Assembly (NCBI RefSeq): GCF_023517775.1
Contig: NZ_CP082904.1
Coordinates: 558,001 to 622,000, forward strand
Origin: Mixta hanseatica
GTDB taxonomy: Bacteria; Pseudomonadota; Gammaproteobacteria; Enterobacterales; Enterobacteriaceae
Direction of reading: 5' to 3'
DNA: 64,000 nt
The notes beneath the pieces are model-generated. The model made no database searches and was not told where the DNA came from. It saw only the letters and a list, made by a program, of their open reading frames with translations. The translations under genes and the position numbers were made by a program. How positions within the stretch are numbered: the stretch's first letter is position 1; the number at the start of each line of letters is the position of its first letter. Shown here piece after piece: positions 28,307 to 39,590 of this stretch.

Positions 28307-28381
28307 TTTTCGACTCTATAGCTATATTGCGTAACTGGTCAAGTACGCACAAGCATTGTGAATTAAACTCTTATTAATTAT

Positions 28382-28708
28382 TCAATAATATAGCCATCGA
28401 CCTGCTTTTGCAGATTCAGCAAACATCCTGACCGTAAGGGGGTGGCTGGTTTGTTCTATCGGTTTTTTCATAAACCATCTGCGGAAAAACCAACTGACTT
28501 TCCAGGGATAGTAGTTGTCGATATTCATTGATGAGATATCCACGCCGAAGACTTGTTCATATTTTCTTATTGCCGGCAGTAAATCTTCTGGTTCGGTATA
28601 TTCCTGAAGAATATCATCGATGCTCAGCATATTACTTTGCATGGGCAATAACCCCAGTACAGGAAGCTGTTCTCTAAAGAACGACAAAACCGCTTCATCC
28701 GTTACCAT
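28382..28708 (-). CDS. DUF1493 family protein
   Basis: The 108-residue product ends PLTVRMFAESAKAGRWLYY and contains QVFGVDISSMNIDNYYPW, features I associate with the enterobacterial DUF1493 family, whose function is unknown. Its ATG overlaps the last codons of the decayed upstream gene (ATGGTAA), so the pair was translationally coupled. It lies in a small AT-rich accessory patch between miaE and yjgM. Confidence 0.7.
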   Translation of the reverse strand: MVTDEAVLSFFREQLPVLGLLPMQSNMLSIDDILQEYTEPEDLLPAIRKYEQVFGVDISSMNIDNYYPWKVSWFFRRWFMKKPIEQTSHPLTVRMFAESAKAGRWLYY

Positions 28709-29156
28709 ATTTTATCATCACCTCGCGCAATCCGATTATAGTTTGCTACCGTTTTAAATATAATCTTAGCAAAATCGCTTGCCAGCAAGGTCTATCCTAC
28801 TACGGGGATGGTACGTCCGACGAAAGCGCCGAGATTATTGACCCACATTGGCTTAAGTAACTGAATGCTCTTATTAGTTAATGTAGATAATCTAAAGGGA
28901 AGATGTACATCCAAATATCGACGAGAAGCCCGTGAGGCAATAGATGTGCCTTTAGTTGCCGCGCCAGGCTTAACTCTTGTTTTTAGCAACGGCAAGCCAA
29001 AAATGACACAACTGACTGCAATAAGATCTTCTATACCGAATTGTTCATTAATGTTATCTATAAGGATGCAGAAAAAAGTTCTCCGGCAGAGATGTTCACT
29101 AATTCATGATAAAAATAGGTTCCATTTAACTCTTCTGTCGTGTCCATATTGTTCAT
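28702..29156 (-). pseudogene. Decayed gene upstream of DUF1493 (frameshift plus in-frame TAG)
   Basis: The original frame seems to start at ATG 29156 (MNNMDTTEELNGTYFYHEL). It shifts frame at a T-run near 29075, then continues with INEQFGIEDLIAVSCVIFG, RRYLDVHLPFRL and NNLGAFVGRTIPVVG. A TAG (28799-28801) interrupts it, and the same frame goes on with TLLASDFAKIIFKTVANYN and RIARGDDKIW before its natural TAA at 28702. A Trp codon changed to TAG would explain the break. It resembles small membrane-associated proteins found beside DUF1493 genes; the function is unknown. Confidence 0.6.
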
Positions 29157-29413
29157 TCCCTAATGTACTACGTTCTCCTTGTGTGTTTTTTATCAAAGCA
29201 TTATTCATGCGTCAATAATGAGGTCGTTAATACAATTAAATAAAAGCATCCAGATATTATTTTTATCGTTTCTGTAAAAATTACAGCTATCTTAGCTAAT
29301 AATTAACGCAATGCAATTATAAATATTTTAATAATGACAACTCATTTTATTTGAGATGCATAAGAATCGTGGTAAATCTGGGTTTAATAGGTTATAGAGA
29401 GTTCACTTTTTTA

Positions 29414-29444
29414 TTGACAACTACCTTGAAAACGAGAGTATGAT
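29414..29444 (+). promoter_or_regulatory. Possible promoter for the metallopeptidase-lipoprotein pair
   Basis: A perfect TTGACA (29414-29419) is followed after 19 bases by TATGAT (29439-29444), about 30 bases before the coding region. The spacing is longer than optimal. Confidence 0.45.
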
Positions 29445-29477
29445 TTATGAACCGTAAGCAAGGAGGCCTGATTGGGG

Positions 29478-29993
29478 ATGAAAAGAGGTGGTTTACGCTT
29501 AATGACGCCAGGCGAAATTAACTTATCACAACAATTGTATGGTCAGTCAATTCAATATAATAAGGTCTGGATACACCACGGAAGTTTTCTGCCTTTTGGC
29601 ATGCAAGAAAACAATACGGCAATGACGCCAACAGGTGAGATATGGTTCGAAACTAATGTATACCTGGATGATTATGCTTATAGCTCTGTCGATCTACAAC
29701 ACCTTTTTATGCATGAAATGATGCATGTCTGGCAAAAACAAAAGGGGATGAATGTTATAATGCGTGGCCTGTTCTCATGGGCAGCTGATTATAATTACAG
29801 GTTGAACAAAAAACGATTGGACGATTACTCAATGGAACAGCAAGCCTCGATCGTTGCTGATTACTGGTTGCTTACATGGCACGGATTTAACAATTACCCC
29901 TATATTATTAAATACCAGGACTATGATCGTGATGAGGACTATAACAATCTTGTTGAAAAATACAGGAAAATATTAGTTGGCTTTCCGATATGA
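29478..29993 (+). CDS. HExxH zinc metallopeptidase-like protein, probable Rhs/Vgr-associated effector module
   Basis: The 171-residue product has the zinc-protease signature HEMMH at residues 79-83 in LFMHEMMHVWQKQKG. The N-terminus reads LMTPGEINLSQQLYG, and an FLPFGMQENNTAMTPTGEIW block follows. This pattern matches small proteins often annotated as vgr-related or Rhs-associated. It has no signal peptide. A consensus AGGAGG lies upstream; TTG 29472 is an alternative start with better spacing. The stop overlaps the next gene, a lipoprotein, by four bases (ATGA), the usual layout of effector and immunity genes. Its target is unknown. Confidence 0.7.
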   Translation: MKRGGLRLMTPGEINLSQQLYGQSIQYNKVWIHHGSFLPFGMQENNTAMTPTGEIWFETNVYLDDYAYSSVDLQHLFMHEMMHVWQKQKGMNVIMRGLFSWAADYNYRLNKKRLDDYSMEQQASIVADYWLLTWHGFNNYPYIIKYQDYDRDEDYNNLVEKYRKILVGFPI

Positions 29994-30334
29994 AAAAAAT
30001 TATATTGCTTTTCTTACTCATGTTAGTCTCGTGCGGATCGGGTGATAAATTACAATTCAATTTACCTGGCAATGCCGCGATTACTTTAAACTCAATTTGC
30101 ATTAATGCACAACCAGGTGAAATATTATCTTACTATCTGTTAAGCTCTTCTGTTAATCAGTATAAAAAACCAATTTCAACAGAAGATAACATACAGCGAT
30201 TTTACCCGGATACGTGTGTTGTTAGCAGTTTGGAAAAGGATGGAAGCTACACATTAATTTATATCCTCAATCAAAAAAAGTACCGGTTAGAATTCAAGGT
30301 AAATCATCAAGGGAATATTATAAAGACACAGTAA
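29990..30334 (+). CDS. Small lipoprotein, putative T6SS immunity-type
   Basis: The 114-residue product has a lipoprotein signal, MKKIILLFLLMLVSCGSG, with the lipid Cys at residue 15 and Gly-Ser after it, which favours outer-membrane sorting. A small beta-rich domain with two Cys residues (SICIN, DTCVV) follows. Size and layout resemble proteins annotated as putative T6SS immunity periplasmic lipoproteins. It is translationally coupled to the metallopeptidase-like gene. No vgrG, hcp, paar or structural T6SS gene is in the window. Confidence 0.6.
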   Translation: MKKIILLFLLMLVSCGSGDKLQFNLPGNAAITLNSICINAQPGEILSYYLLSSSVNQYKKPISTEDNIQRFYPDTCVVSSLEKDGSYTLIYILNQKKYRLEFKVNHQGNIIKTQ

Positions 30335-30355
30335 AAAGGCGCTTACAGCGCCTTT
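30335..30355. terminator. Bidirectional terminator between the lipoprotein gene and yjgM
   Basis: AAAGGCGCT (30335-30343) pairs perfectly with AGCGCCTTT (30347-30355) around TAC. It overlaps the yjgM 3' end and directly follows the lipoprotein stop. Confidence 0.75.
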
Positions 30356-30846
30356 AACATCCTGACTTCGCAGTCGTCATGGCCGGTGCAGCCGAGCGGC
30401 CCGTCAATATGCTGAAAACCCAGCTTTTCATACAGACGAATCGCCTGCGTCAGGCTGGCGGTGGTTTCCAGATAACAACGCTTAAAGCCCTGTTCGCGGG
30501 CGAAATCCAGCGCCTGCAGCGCCAAACGGTACGCCATGCCCCGGCCGCGCAGCTGTGGCAGAAAATACATCTTTTGCAGTTCGCAAATATCCGGCGCGCT
30601 GCACTGCAACGGCGCGATGCCGCCGCCGCCAACAATATTACCTTCCAGCTCAATCACCCAGTAGGCGCTCCTGGCCTCGCTGTATAGTTCAAACAGTCGG
30701 TCCAGATTAGGATCGGAAACGGTATAGCCTTTATCAGCGGTCAGGCCGAACTCCGCGGATACGGTACGAATGACCTGCGCAATATGCGGATTATCTGCTG
30801 CACAAATAGGGCGAACGCGTAGCGAAGTGTCTGGAGCGATATTCAT
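30343..30846 (-). CDS. yjgM: GNAT-family N-acetyltransferase YjgM
   Basis: The 167-residue product has the GNAT acetyl-CoA motif in [19 protein letters not shown], and [10 protein letters not shown] and [18 protein letters not shown] are conserved with E. coli YjgM. E. coli YjgM (also called AaaT) has been implicated in resistance to certain amino-acid-like compounds; its role here is inferred. It lies between the accessory patch and valS, its E. coli neighbourhood. Confidence 0.9.
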   Translation of the reverse strand: MNIAPDTSLRVRPICAADNPHIAQVIRTVSAEFGLTADKGYTVSDPNLDRLFELYSEARSAYWVIELEGNIVGGGGIAPLQCSAPDICELQKMYFLPQLRGRGMAYRLALQALDFAREQGFKRCYLETTASLTQAIRLYEKLGFQHIDGPLGCTGHDDCEVRMLKAL

Positions 30847-30928
30847 ACGTCTGACTCAGCTTAAGAAAAGGAAAAAGAGTGTAATAGCACCGCTTGCCAG
30901 CTGATGCAATGTCGATAAGCGATAGCAT

Positions 30929-30967
30929 AAAACAACCGTGGTCAGGTTGCCCTGCCACGGTTGTTTT
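30929..30967. terminator. Intrinsic terminator of valS
   Basis: Thirteen-base perfect arms AAAACAACCGTGG (30929-30941) and CCACGGTTGTTTT (30955-30967). It lies 15 bases after the valS stop on the minus strand and could also act in the other direction. Confidence 0.9.
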
Positions 30968-30981
30968 AGCACGTTGGCCGA

Positions 30982-33837
30982 TTACAGCGCGGCGATAACG
31001 CCCTGCTGTTCGATCAGCTTGGCTTTACCCTGTTCCAGTTCAGCCATACGATCGCGCTCTTTCGCCACCACCGCTTCCGGCGCACGGGCAACGAAAGATT
31101 CGTTGGAAAGGCGAGCGTTGATTTTTTCCATCTCGGCTTCCAGCTTCGCCAGCTCTTTCGCCAGACGATCCAGCTCCGCTTCCTTATCAACCAGACCGGC
31201 CATCGGGATCAGCAGCTCAGCGCCATCCACCAGCTTGGTGACGGAAAGCGGGCCTTTGTCACCCTGCGCCAGCACGGTAATGTCGCTTAAACGCGCCATC
31301 GCCTGCAGGAAGTTACGGTTTTCGCTAACGCGACGCTGAGCGTCGGCGCTGGCGCCGCGCAGCAGCAGTTCCAGCGGTTTACCCGGAGAGATATTCATCT
31401 CGGCACGGATATTACGCACCGCCACAATCGCCTGCTTCAGCCATTCCGTATCGGCCAGCGCCGCATCGTCCGCCTGAAGCGCGTCATAGATCGGGAAAGG
31501 CTGCAGCATGATGGTATCGTCGCTGATGCCTTTCAGCGCTTTTACGCGCTGCCAGATGGTTTCGGTGATAAACGGAATGATCGGATGCGCCAGGCGCAGC
31601 AGCGCCTCCAGCACGGTAACCAGCGTATGACGCGTACCGCGCAGCTCCGCTTCTGAACCGTTATGCATCACTGGTTTGGTCAGCTCCAGATACCAGTCGC
31701 AGAACTGGTTCCAGGTGAATTCATACAGGATGTTCGCGGCGATATCGAAGCGATAGCTGTCCAGCGCTTCACGCCAGGCTTTCACCGTGTTGTTGAACTC
31801 CGCCAGAATCCAGCGATCGGCCAGCGACAGCACCATTTCGCCGCCGTTCTGTCCGCAGTCTTTCTCTTCGGTGTTCATCAGCACAAAGCGGCTGGCGTTC
31901 CACAGCTTATTACAGAAGTTGCGGTAGCCTTCCAGACGCTTCATATCCCAGTTGATATCGCGACCGGTCGAGGCCAGTGCCGCCAGCGTAAAGCGCAGTG
32001 CATCGGTGCCCGCCGGCTCGATGCCGTTCGGGAACTGTTTCTCGGTGCGCTTGCGGATTTTTTCCGCCAGCTGCGGCTGCATCATGTTGCCGGTACGTTT
32101 TTCCAGCAGCGCTTCCAAAGAAATGCCGTCCACCATGTCCAGCGGATCGATGACGTTACCTTTCGATTTCGACATCTTCTGGCCTTCTTCATCGCGGATC
32201 AAACCGGTCATATAGACGGTTTTAAACGGCACCTGCGGCTTACCGTTTTCATCCTTCATAAAGTGCATGGTCAGCATGATCATGCGCGCAATCCAGAAGA
32301 AAATGATATCGAAGCCGCTGACCAGTACGCTGGTCGGATGGAAGGTACGCAGCGCTTCGGTATTCTCCGGCCAGCCAAGGGTAGAGAAGGTCCACAGGCC
32401 GGAAGAGAACCAGGTATCCAGCACATCATCGTCCTGATGCAGCTCAACGGCTTCATCAAGCTGATTTTCCGCACGCACTTCATCTTCATTGCGGCCAACG
32501 TAGACGTTGCCCTGCGCATCATACCAGGCAGGAATACGGTGACCCCACCACAGCTGGCGCGAAATACACCAGTCCTGAATATCGCGCATCCAGGAGAAGT
32601 ACATGTTTTCGTACTGCTTCGGCACAAACTGGATATCGCCGTTCTCTACCGCTTCCACCGCCACTTTCGCCAGCGGCGCGGTACGGACGTACCACTGATC
32701 GGTCAGCATCGGCTCGATAACCACACCGCCACGATCGCCGTAAGGTACGGTCAGGTCGTGCGCTTTGACCTCTTCCAGCAGGCCCAGCGCGTCAACGGCG
32801 GCGACGATCGCTTTACGCGCGGCGAAACGTTCCAGATTCTGGAACTGCTGCGGCAGGGCAGTGCCGTACACGTCAGTTTCTTCACCGTTGGTATCGTAAA
32901 CCTGAGCGCTCTCGCGGATATCGCCATCAAAGGTCAGAATGTTGATCATCGGCAGCTTATGACGACGGCCAACTTCATAGTCGTTGAAATCGTGCGCCGG
33001 GGTGATCTTCACGCAGCCGGTGCCTTTTTCCATATCGGCATGTTCATCGCCCACAATTGGGATGCGACGATCCACCAGCGGCAGCACGACATATTTGCCG
33101 ATCAAATCTTTATAACGCGGATCGGATGGGTTAACCGCCACGCCGGTATCGCCCAGCAGGGTTTCCGGACGAGTCGTAGCGACCACCAGGTAATCTTTAC
33201 CGTCAGCGGTTTTAGCGCCGTCCGCCAGCGGATAGCGGATATGCCACATGGAACCTTTGGTTTCACGGTTTTCCACTTCCAGATCGGAGATCGCGGTGCG
33301 CAGCTTCGGATCCCAGTTGACCAGGCGTTTGCCACGGTAAATCAGGTTCTCTTTATACAGGCGAACAAACACCTCTTTCACCGCATTCGAAAGGCCTTCA
33401 TCCATAGTGAAGCGCTCACGCTCCCAGTCTACGGAGTTACCCAGACGGCGCATCTGATTGGTGATGGTGCCGCCAGATTCTGCTTTCCACTGCCACACCT
33501 TGTCGATAAAGGCATCGCGGCCATAATCCTGACGTGTTTTTCCCTCTTCAGCGGCAATTTTGCGCTCTACAACCATCTGCGTGGCGATACCCGCATGGTC
33601 GGTACCGACCTGCCACAGGGTATTTTTGCCCTGCATGCGCTGATAACGCACCATAGTATCCATAATGGTTTGTTGGAAGGCATGACCCATATGCAAGCTA
33701 CCGGTAACGTTCGGCGGCGGGATCATGATGCAGAAGCTTTCCTGGCTGGTATCGCCATTCGGTTTAAAGTAGCCCTGCTTTTCCCAATGCTCGTAAAGCG
33801 GCTGTTCGATCTCTTGCGGATTATATGTCTTTTCCAT
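30982..33837 (-). CDS. valS: Valyl-tRNA synthetase
   Basis: ValRS charges tRNA-Val and edits misactivated threonine. The 951-residue product equals the E. coli length. It has the class I HIGH motif as HMGH in [14 protein letters not shown], a large CP1 editing domain, the KMSKS motif in [13 protein letters not shown], an anticodon-binding domain and a C-terminal coiled coil (about the last 65 residues). It starts five bases downstream of holC and ends at a strong terminator. Confidence 0.98.
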   Translation of the reverse strand: MEKTYNPQEIEQPLYEHWEKQGYFKPNGDTSQESFCIMIPPPNVTGSLHMGHAFQQTIMDTMVRYQRMQGKNTLWQVGTDHAGIATQMVVERKIAAEEGKTRQDYGRDAFIDKVWQWKAESGGTITNQMRRLGNSVDWERERFTMDEGLSNAVKEVFVRLYKENLIYRGKRLVNWDPKLRTAISDLEVENRETKGSMWHIRYPLADGAKTADGKDYLVVATTRPETLLGDTGVAVNPSDPRYKDLIGKYVVLPLVDRRIPIVGDEHADMEKGTGCVKITPAHDFNDYEVGRRHKLPMINILTFDGDIRESAQVYDTNGEETDVYGTALPQQFQNLERFAARKAIVAAVDALGLLEEVKAHDLTVPYGDRGGVVIEPMLTDQWYVRTAPLAKVAVEAVENGDIQFVPKQYENMYFSWMRDIQDWCISRQLWWGHRIPAWYDAQGNVYVGRNEDEVRAENQLDEAVELHQDDDVLDTWFSSGLWTFSTLGWPENTEALRTFHPTSVLVSGFDIIFFWIARMIMLTMHFMKDENGKPQVPFKTVYMTGLIRDEEGQKMSKSKGNVIDPLDMVDGISLEALLEKRTGNMMQPQLAEKIRKRTEKQFPNGIEPAGTDALRFTLAALASTGRDINWDMKRLEGYRNFCNKLWNASRFVLMNTEEKDCGQNGGEMVLSLADRWILAEFNNTVKAWREALDSYRFDIAANILYEFTWNQFCDWYLELTKPVMHNGSEAELRGTRHTLVTVLEALLRLAHPIIPFITETIWQRVKALKGISDDTIMLQPFPIYDALQADDAALADTEWLKQAIVAVRNIRAEMNISPGKPLELLLRGASADAQRRVSENRNFLQAMARLSDITVLAQGDKGPLSVTKLVDGAELLIPMAGLVDKEAELDRLAKELAKLEAEMEKINARLSNESFVARAPEAVVAKERDRMAELEQGKAKLIEQQGVIAAL

Positions 33838-33842
33838 TTCTG

Positions 33843-34313
33843 CTATGTCGTTTGCGGCTGTGGCGGGGTTGCCGTATTCAAGTGGAAGCCGACGCTGCGA
33901 TAGGCTTTATAGCGTTCACGCGCCTGCTGTTTCAAAGATTCTTCGCTCGGGACAAAGTCTATCACTTCATGGAAAGCGGTGGCAAAATCTGCAAACTGCG
34001 GCAGCAGGCTGATCAGCAGATCGCGCGGCGCATTGCCCCGCCGCTGCGGCCAGGCCAGCTCGACCGGCGCGCCATATTTCGGGCCTTCTCCGGCCAGATT
34101 ATGCGGGACGAAGGCGTTGGCGGGGCGCTGCCACAGCGCCTCATCCAGGCGAATCGCCTGCTGTTCATCCTCACAGGCGATCAAAATTCGCTGGCCTTTA
34201 CGCCAGTGTTCGGCAGCAAGGTCGCAGGTAAGCCGCTCAATGGCGCTCAGACCATCCGCTGCGGCGCCTTGGCCCGGAACCTGCTCCAGAAGATAGAACG
34301 TTGCGTTTTTCAT
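33843..34313 (-). CDS. holC: DNA polymerase III chi subunit HolC
   Basis: Chi, with psi, links the clamp loader to SSB. The 156-residue product shows [33 protein letters not shown] and the FHLNTAT end, a little longer than E. coli (147). It is directly upstream of valS as in E. coli. Its usual upstream neighbour pepA is separated here by an extra gene on the opposite strand. Confidence 0.95.
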   Translation of the reverse strand: MKNATFYLLEQVPGQGAAADGLSAIERLTCDLAAEHWRKGQRILIACEDEQQAIRLDEALWQRPANAFVPHNLAGEGPKYGAPVELAWPQRRGNAPRDLLISLLPQFADFATAFHEVIDFVPSEESLKQQARERYKAYRSVGFHLNTATPPQPQTT

Positions 34314-34686
34314 GGTCTGGATTCTTTATGCGTGACAGAAAATTCCCCTTCCGCGCCCGGCGGCGGGAAGAAAAGCACTTTACCATAACTCTGTCGGAAT
34401 TTGCCTGTTCCCGGCGGGAGTGCGTCGGGAACCCTGCGCCTGGCATTATCCCGGTAGGCAGAGAAAAAAGAAAATATCACAACGGCCAGACAGGACGCTG
34501 GCTTGCTGTGTTATACGCTGAATGATACAGTGCCGCTTGCTAAAAATAGATCAATAAATCAGTGTGTTAATGGTTAAAAGGCTAATGATATTGAACCATA
34601 TTACTCTGATTTTAATGAATTCTTCTGTAATGTTATTAGCGTGTGGCGATTGGAATCGGCACCGTAAGATAAAGGGATTTACCGCT
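34314..34686. other. Non-coding gap between holC and the next ORF
   Basis: About 370 bases carrying the holC promoter region on the minus strand. An in-frame extension of the next ORF would begin at 34564 and gives a hydrophobic stretch ending LLAC, which could be read as a weak lipoprotein signal. It lacks a ribosome site, so it was not adopted as the start. Confidence 0.4.
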
Positions 34687-35394
34687 ATGTTCTCACGCTG
34701 GAAAAAAAACGGCGCTACACCATCCACGTCAGGCAGCCATACGCAACAGGCTGGCCCGTTGTTATATCAGGGCGATAAAACGCTTACCGCGTTGCTTAAC
34801 GCTGAATTTAATAAGCATTTTCTACGGGTGGTTAATCATAATATCGTCAGTAACACCTCAAGCTTCAGCAGGGGTAAAATGCTTGAAGCAATGCAGAAAG
34901 ATTTGCCAAGGATGGAATATTACATTGAGGGAAGGCCTGTCAGTGCGCCGGGCAATCTGGAACGTAGCCTCGCTAATTTTCATCAGATCATAAACGGCAA
35001 TGCTTCCCTGTTATGGTTGAATCACTATATCGATTCGGTTTCCGCATTTCTGCATCAGGGCATATTCGTCGATATATGTGAAAGCATTCCCTGGTGGGAA
35101 GATGATCATGGTGAGCGCTGGGATATTAGAATGATTTCGCTGGACCAGAAAAGAAGCCAGAATGCGTTTGATATTAATTGTCACGGCTACATAAAAATCA
35201 CCGCGCAAAGCAGCGTCACCAATCTTATTTTAAAAAATGGCGATATTATTCTTACCGACAGGAGAGCCAGTCTTTTACAGCTACAGGTCACCCTGTTAAT
35301 GATGAAAGGCGGAAACGGAAGCTGTATGGTCGCTAATGCGCTAAACGGTGCCGACCGGGCGATATTAAAGATAAGCTGTCAGGGCAAGATGTAG
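34687..35394 (+). CDS. Unrecognised protein between holC and pepA
   Basis: From ATG 34687 (AAGGGA upstream) the frame gives 235 residues. The N-terminal 25 or so residues are Ser/Thr/Gln-rich and look disordered. A folded domain follows with LWLNHYIDSVSAFLHQG, ESIPWWEDDHGERWDIRM and NCHGYIKITAQSSVTNLI. No signal peptide, membrane segment or known motif was recognised with this start. It interrupts the pepA-holC-valS block on the opposite strand, suggesting acquisition. A secreted effector is one possibility, from the N-terminal composition only. Confidence 0.55.
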   Translation: MFSRWKKNGATPSTSGSHTQQAGPLLYQGDKTLTALLNAEFNKHFLRVVNHNIVSNTSSFSRGKMLEAMQKDLPRMEYYIEGRPVSAPGNLERSLANFHQIINGNASLLWLNHYIDSVSAFLHQGIFVDICESIPWWEDDHGERWDIRMISLDQKRSQNAFDINCHGYIKITAQSSVTNLILKNGDIILTDRRASLLQLQVTLLMMKGGNGSCMVANALNGADRAILKISCQGKM

Positions 35395-35433
35395 CTTTAA
35401 GCTTTTTTCGAGATCGATGGCGGGCCGTCAGGC

Positions 35434-35467
35434 AAAAAAAATCCCTGGGATTAAGCCAGGGATTTTT
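35434..35467. terminator. Bidirectional terminator after pepA
   Basis: ATCCCTGG (35441-35448) pairs with CCAGGGAT (35456-35463), with an A-run on one side and a T-run on the other. It serves pepA (-) and could end the convergent unrecognised gene (+). Confidence 0.88.
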
Positions 35468-35482
35468 CGTCTGGCGAAGGGC

Positions 35483-37009
<1,527 letters not shown>

Positions 37010-37257
37010 TTAAAGACAACGGCGCTGGCTGCGGCTAGAATGTACCGCTTCGTAACGCTTACGCCGTTGCGTACGACGTTCTGAGTAACCGAGACGTCAG
37101 TTTGTGTTTCAGTGACATTGTTATTTTTTACGTCACCTGAACGCTTGTGTCATACAATAGATCTATGACAACGGCCATTGATGATGAAAAATGGCGAATA
37201 AGCGTTGAAACTATCGATTTTCCAGCAAAAAGACAAGTTTTCACAGGCATACGAAGC

Positions 37258-38358
37258 GTGATAATCATTAGATATCTGGTTCGGGAAACGCTCAAAAGCC
37301 AGCTGGCAATTCTCTTTATCCTGCTGTTGATCTTCTTCTGTCAGAAGCTAGTCAGGATCCTGGGCGCTGCCGTGGATGGTGAGATCCCGACAAACTTAGT
37401 ACTCACTCTGTTAGGGCTCGGCGTGCCGGAAATGGCGCAGCTTATACTGCCGCTCAGTCTGTTCCTGGCTATTTTGATGACGCTGGGACGGCTGTACACC
37501 GAAAGCGAGATTACCGTGATGCACGCCTGCGGCTTAAGCAAGGCGGTGCTGGTCAAGGCGGCGATGGCGCTGATGCTGCTCACGGCGGCGGTGGCGGCGG
37601 TTAACGTCATCTGGCTTGGCCCCTGGTCATCGCGCTATCAAAGCGAAGTGACGCAGAATGCGAAAGCTAACCCCGGCGCTGCGGCGCTGGCGGCGGGGCA
37701 ATTCCAGCAATCCAGCGACGGCAACAGCGTTCTGTTTATTGAAGATGTGAAGGGCAATCAGTTCGGTCACGTTTTCCTGGCGCAGCTGCGTCCGAAAGGC
37801 AATGCGCGTCCGTCGGTAGTGATGGCGGACAGCGGCCATATGGAGCAGCGTCCGGACGGCTCGCAGGTGGTGACGCTGGATAAAGGTACCCGCTTTGAGG
37901 GTACCGCGCTGCTGCGTGATTTCCGTATCACCGACTTCACTAACTATCAGGCGATTGTCGGCTACAAAACCGCCACGCTCGATCCGAACGATGCCGAACA
38001 GGCAGAGTTTAAGGATCTGTTCGGTAATGCGTCGCCGGAGTTCCGCTCTGAGCTGCACTGGCGGTTAACCCTGATCTTCGCCGTGTTGGCGATGGCATTG
38101 ATGGTGGTGCCGCTGAGCGTGGTCAATCCGCGTCAGGGCCGCGTACTGTCGATGCTGCCGGCGATGCTGCTCTATTTAATCTTCTTCTTGTTGCAGAGCT
38201 CGCTGAAATCAAACGGCGCCAAAGGACGACTTGATCCGGCGATCTGGATGTGGGTGGTTAACCTGAGCTATCTGGCGTTGGCGATTGTTCTGAACGTGTG
38301 GGATACGGTGCCGATGCGGCGTCTGCGCGCCCGCTTTACGCGTGGAGGCTCATTCTGA
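37258..38358 (+). CDS. lptF: LPS export ABC transporter permease LptF
   Basis: LptF and LptG form the inner-membrane permease that, with LptB, extracts LPS and passes it to LptC. The 366-residue product starts at GTG 37258, giving the conserved VIIIRYLVRETLKSQ and the E. coli length. Three N-terminal and three C-terminal membrane segments flank a periplasmic jellyroll domain (about residues 130-260). Its stop overlaps the lptG start (TGATG), so the two are coupled. The longer frame from 37147 is not conserved. Confidence 0.96.
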   Translation: MIIIRYLVRETLKSQLAILFILLLIFFCQKLVRILGAAVDGEIPTNLVLTLLGLGVPEMAQLILPLSLFLAILMTLGRLYTESEITVMHACGLSKAVLVKAAMALMLLTAAVAAVNVIWLGPWSSRYQSEVTQNAKANPGAAALAAGQFQQSSDGNSVLFIEDVKGNQFGHVFLAQLRPKGNARPSVVMADSGHMEQRPDGSQVVTLDKGTRFEGTALLRDFRITDFTNYQAIVGYKTATLDPNDAEQAEFKDLFGNASPEFRSELHWRLTLIFAVLAMALMVVPLSVVNPRQGRVLSMLPAMLLYLIFFLLQSSLKSNGAKGRLDPAIWMWVVNLSYLALAIVLNVWDTVPMRRLRARFTRGGSF

Positions 38359-39434
38359 TGTTTGGCGTATTAGACCGCTATATCGGTAAAACTATCTTTA
38401 ACACCATTATGATGACGCTTTTTATGCTGGTATCGCTTTCCGGCATTATTAAGTTCGTCGATCAGCTGCGTAAAACCGGGCAGGGCGCCTATACCGCGCT
38501 GGATGCGGGCTATTACACCTTACTTAGCGTGCCGAAGGATATTGAGATTTTCTTCCCGATGGCGGCGTTGCTCGGCGCGCTGCTGGGCCTGGGCACGCTG
38601 GCGCAGCGCAGTGAGCTGGTGGTGATGCAGGCGTCCGGATTTACCCGTCTGCAGATCGCCCTGTCGGTCATGAAAACCGCGATTCCGCTGGTGCTGTTAA
38701 CCATGGCGATTGGCGAGTTTGTGGCGCCGCAGGGCGAGCAGATGGCGCGCAACTTCCGTGCTCAGCAGCTGCTTGGCGGCTCACTGCTCTCTACCCATAC
38801 TGGCCTGTGGGCAAAAGATGGCGATAGCTTTATCTATATAGAGCGCATCAAGGGCAACAATGAACTTGATGGCATCAGCATTTATAACTTCAATGATCAG
38901 CGACGGCTGCAGAGCGTGCGCTATGCCGCTACCGCCATCTGGGATAAAGAGAACCGCCGTTGGAATTTGGGGCAGGTTGATGAATCTGACCTGACCGATG
39001 CTAAACAGATTACCGGCAAGCAGAGCATCAATGGCCAGTGGAAAACCAACCTGACGCCAGACAAGCTGGGCGTGGTGGCGCTGGACCCGGATGCGCTGTC
39101 GATTCGCGGGCTGTATAACTACTCTAAATATCTGATGCAGAGCGGCCAGGAATCGGGGCGCTACCGGCTCAATATGTGGGGCAAGATTTTCCAGCCGCTG
39201 TCGGTGGCGGTAATGATGTTGATGGCGCTGTCTTTTATCTTTGGTCCGCTACGTAGCGTATCGATGGGCGTGCGCGTAGTGACCGGTATTAGCTTCGGCT
39301 TTCTGTTCTACGTGCTGGATCAGATTTTTGGTCCGCTCAGCCTGGTTTATGGCTTACCACCGATTCTGGGCGCGGTGCTGCCCAGCGCCGCCTTCTTCGC
39401 GATCAGCGTCTGGATGCTGATGAAGCGACGCTAA
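38358..39434 (+). CDS. lptG: LPS export ABC transporter permease LptG
   Basis: The 358-residue partner of LptF has the same layout of 3+3 membrane segments and a periplasmic beta-jellyroll. Conserved parts are FGVLDRYIGKTIFNTIMMTL, MQASGFTRLQIALSVMKTA and VRVVTGISFGFLFYVLDQIF. It starts one base inside the lptF stop. It closes the operon, and a GC-rich hairpin region follows. Confidence 0.96.
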   Translation: MFGVLDRYIGKTIFNTIMMTLFMLVSLSGIIKFVDQLRKTGQGAYTALDAGYYTLLSVPKDIEIFFPMAALLGALLGLGTLAQRSELVVMQASGFTRLQIALSVMKTAIPLVLLTMAIGEFVAPQGEQMARNFRAQQLLGGSLLSTHTGLWAKDGDSFIYIERIKGNNELDGISIYNFNDQRRLQSVRYAATAIWDKENRRWNLGQVDESDLTDAKQITGKQSINGQWKTNLTPDKLGVVALDPDALSIRGLYNYSKYLMQSGQESGRYRLNMWGKIFQPLSVAVMMLMALSFIFGPLRSVSMGVRVVTGISFGFLFYVLDQIFGPLSLVYGLPPILGAVLPSAAFFAISVWMLMKRR

Positions 39435-39441
39435 GCTTCGG

Positions 39442-39487
39442 GGTGCGGCAGGTCACTGCCGCACCGGCCCAGAGGCCGCTTTCTTTT
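39442..39487 (+). terminator. Hairpins after lptG, probable terminator
   Basis: GGTGCGGCAG (39442-39451) pairs perfectly with CTGCCGCACC (39456-39465) around GTCA. A second small stem, CGGCC/GGCCG (39465-39478), is followed by the T-rich CTTTCTTTT. The T-run is broken, so termination efficiency is uncertain. Confidence 0.6.
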
Positions 39488-39520
39488 GCTTGTCTGGCTG
39501 TTCCCGCCGATTTACGCTGC

Positions 39521-39590
39521 TTCCTGCTTCCTGCTTCCTGCTTCCTGCTTCCTGCTTCCTGCTTCCTGCTTCCTGCTTCCTGCTTCCTGC
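39521..39590 (+). repeat. Heptamer tandem repeat, TTCCTGC x 10
   Basis: Ten exact copies of TTCCTGC in a row fill 39521-39590, immediately downstream of the lptG terminator. Because 7 is not a multiple of 3, copy changes shift any reading frame. The plus-strand reading through it encodes a periodic LLPASCF pattern but has no convincing start. It is a simple-sequence repeat prone to slippage; no function is assigned. Confidence 0.95.

Noticed and set aside
31663..33903. Very long plus-strand open frame
   Set aside because: It is the antisense shadow of valS, which has full family conservation on the minus strand.
34564..34686. Lipoprotein-like signal (ending LLAC) ahead of the ORF at 34687
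   Set aside because: The hydrophobic stretch is interrupted by polar residues and has no ribosome site, while ATG 34687 has AAGGGA upstream.
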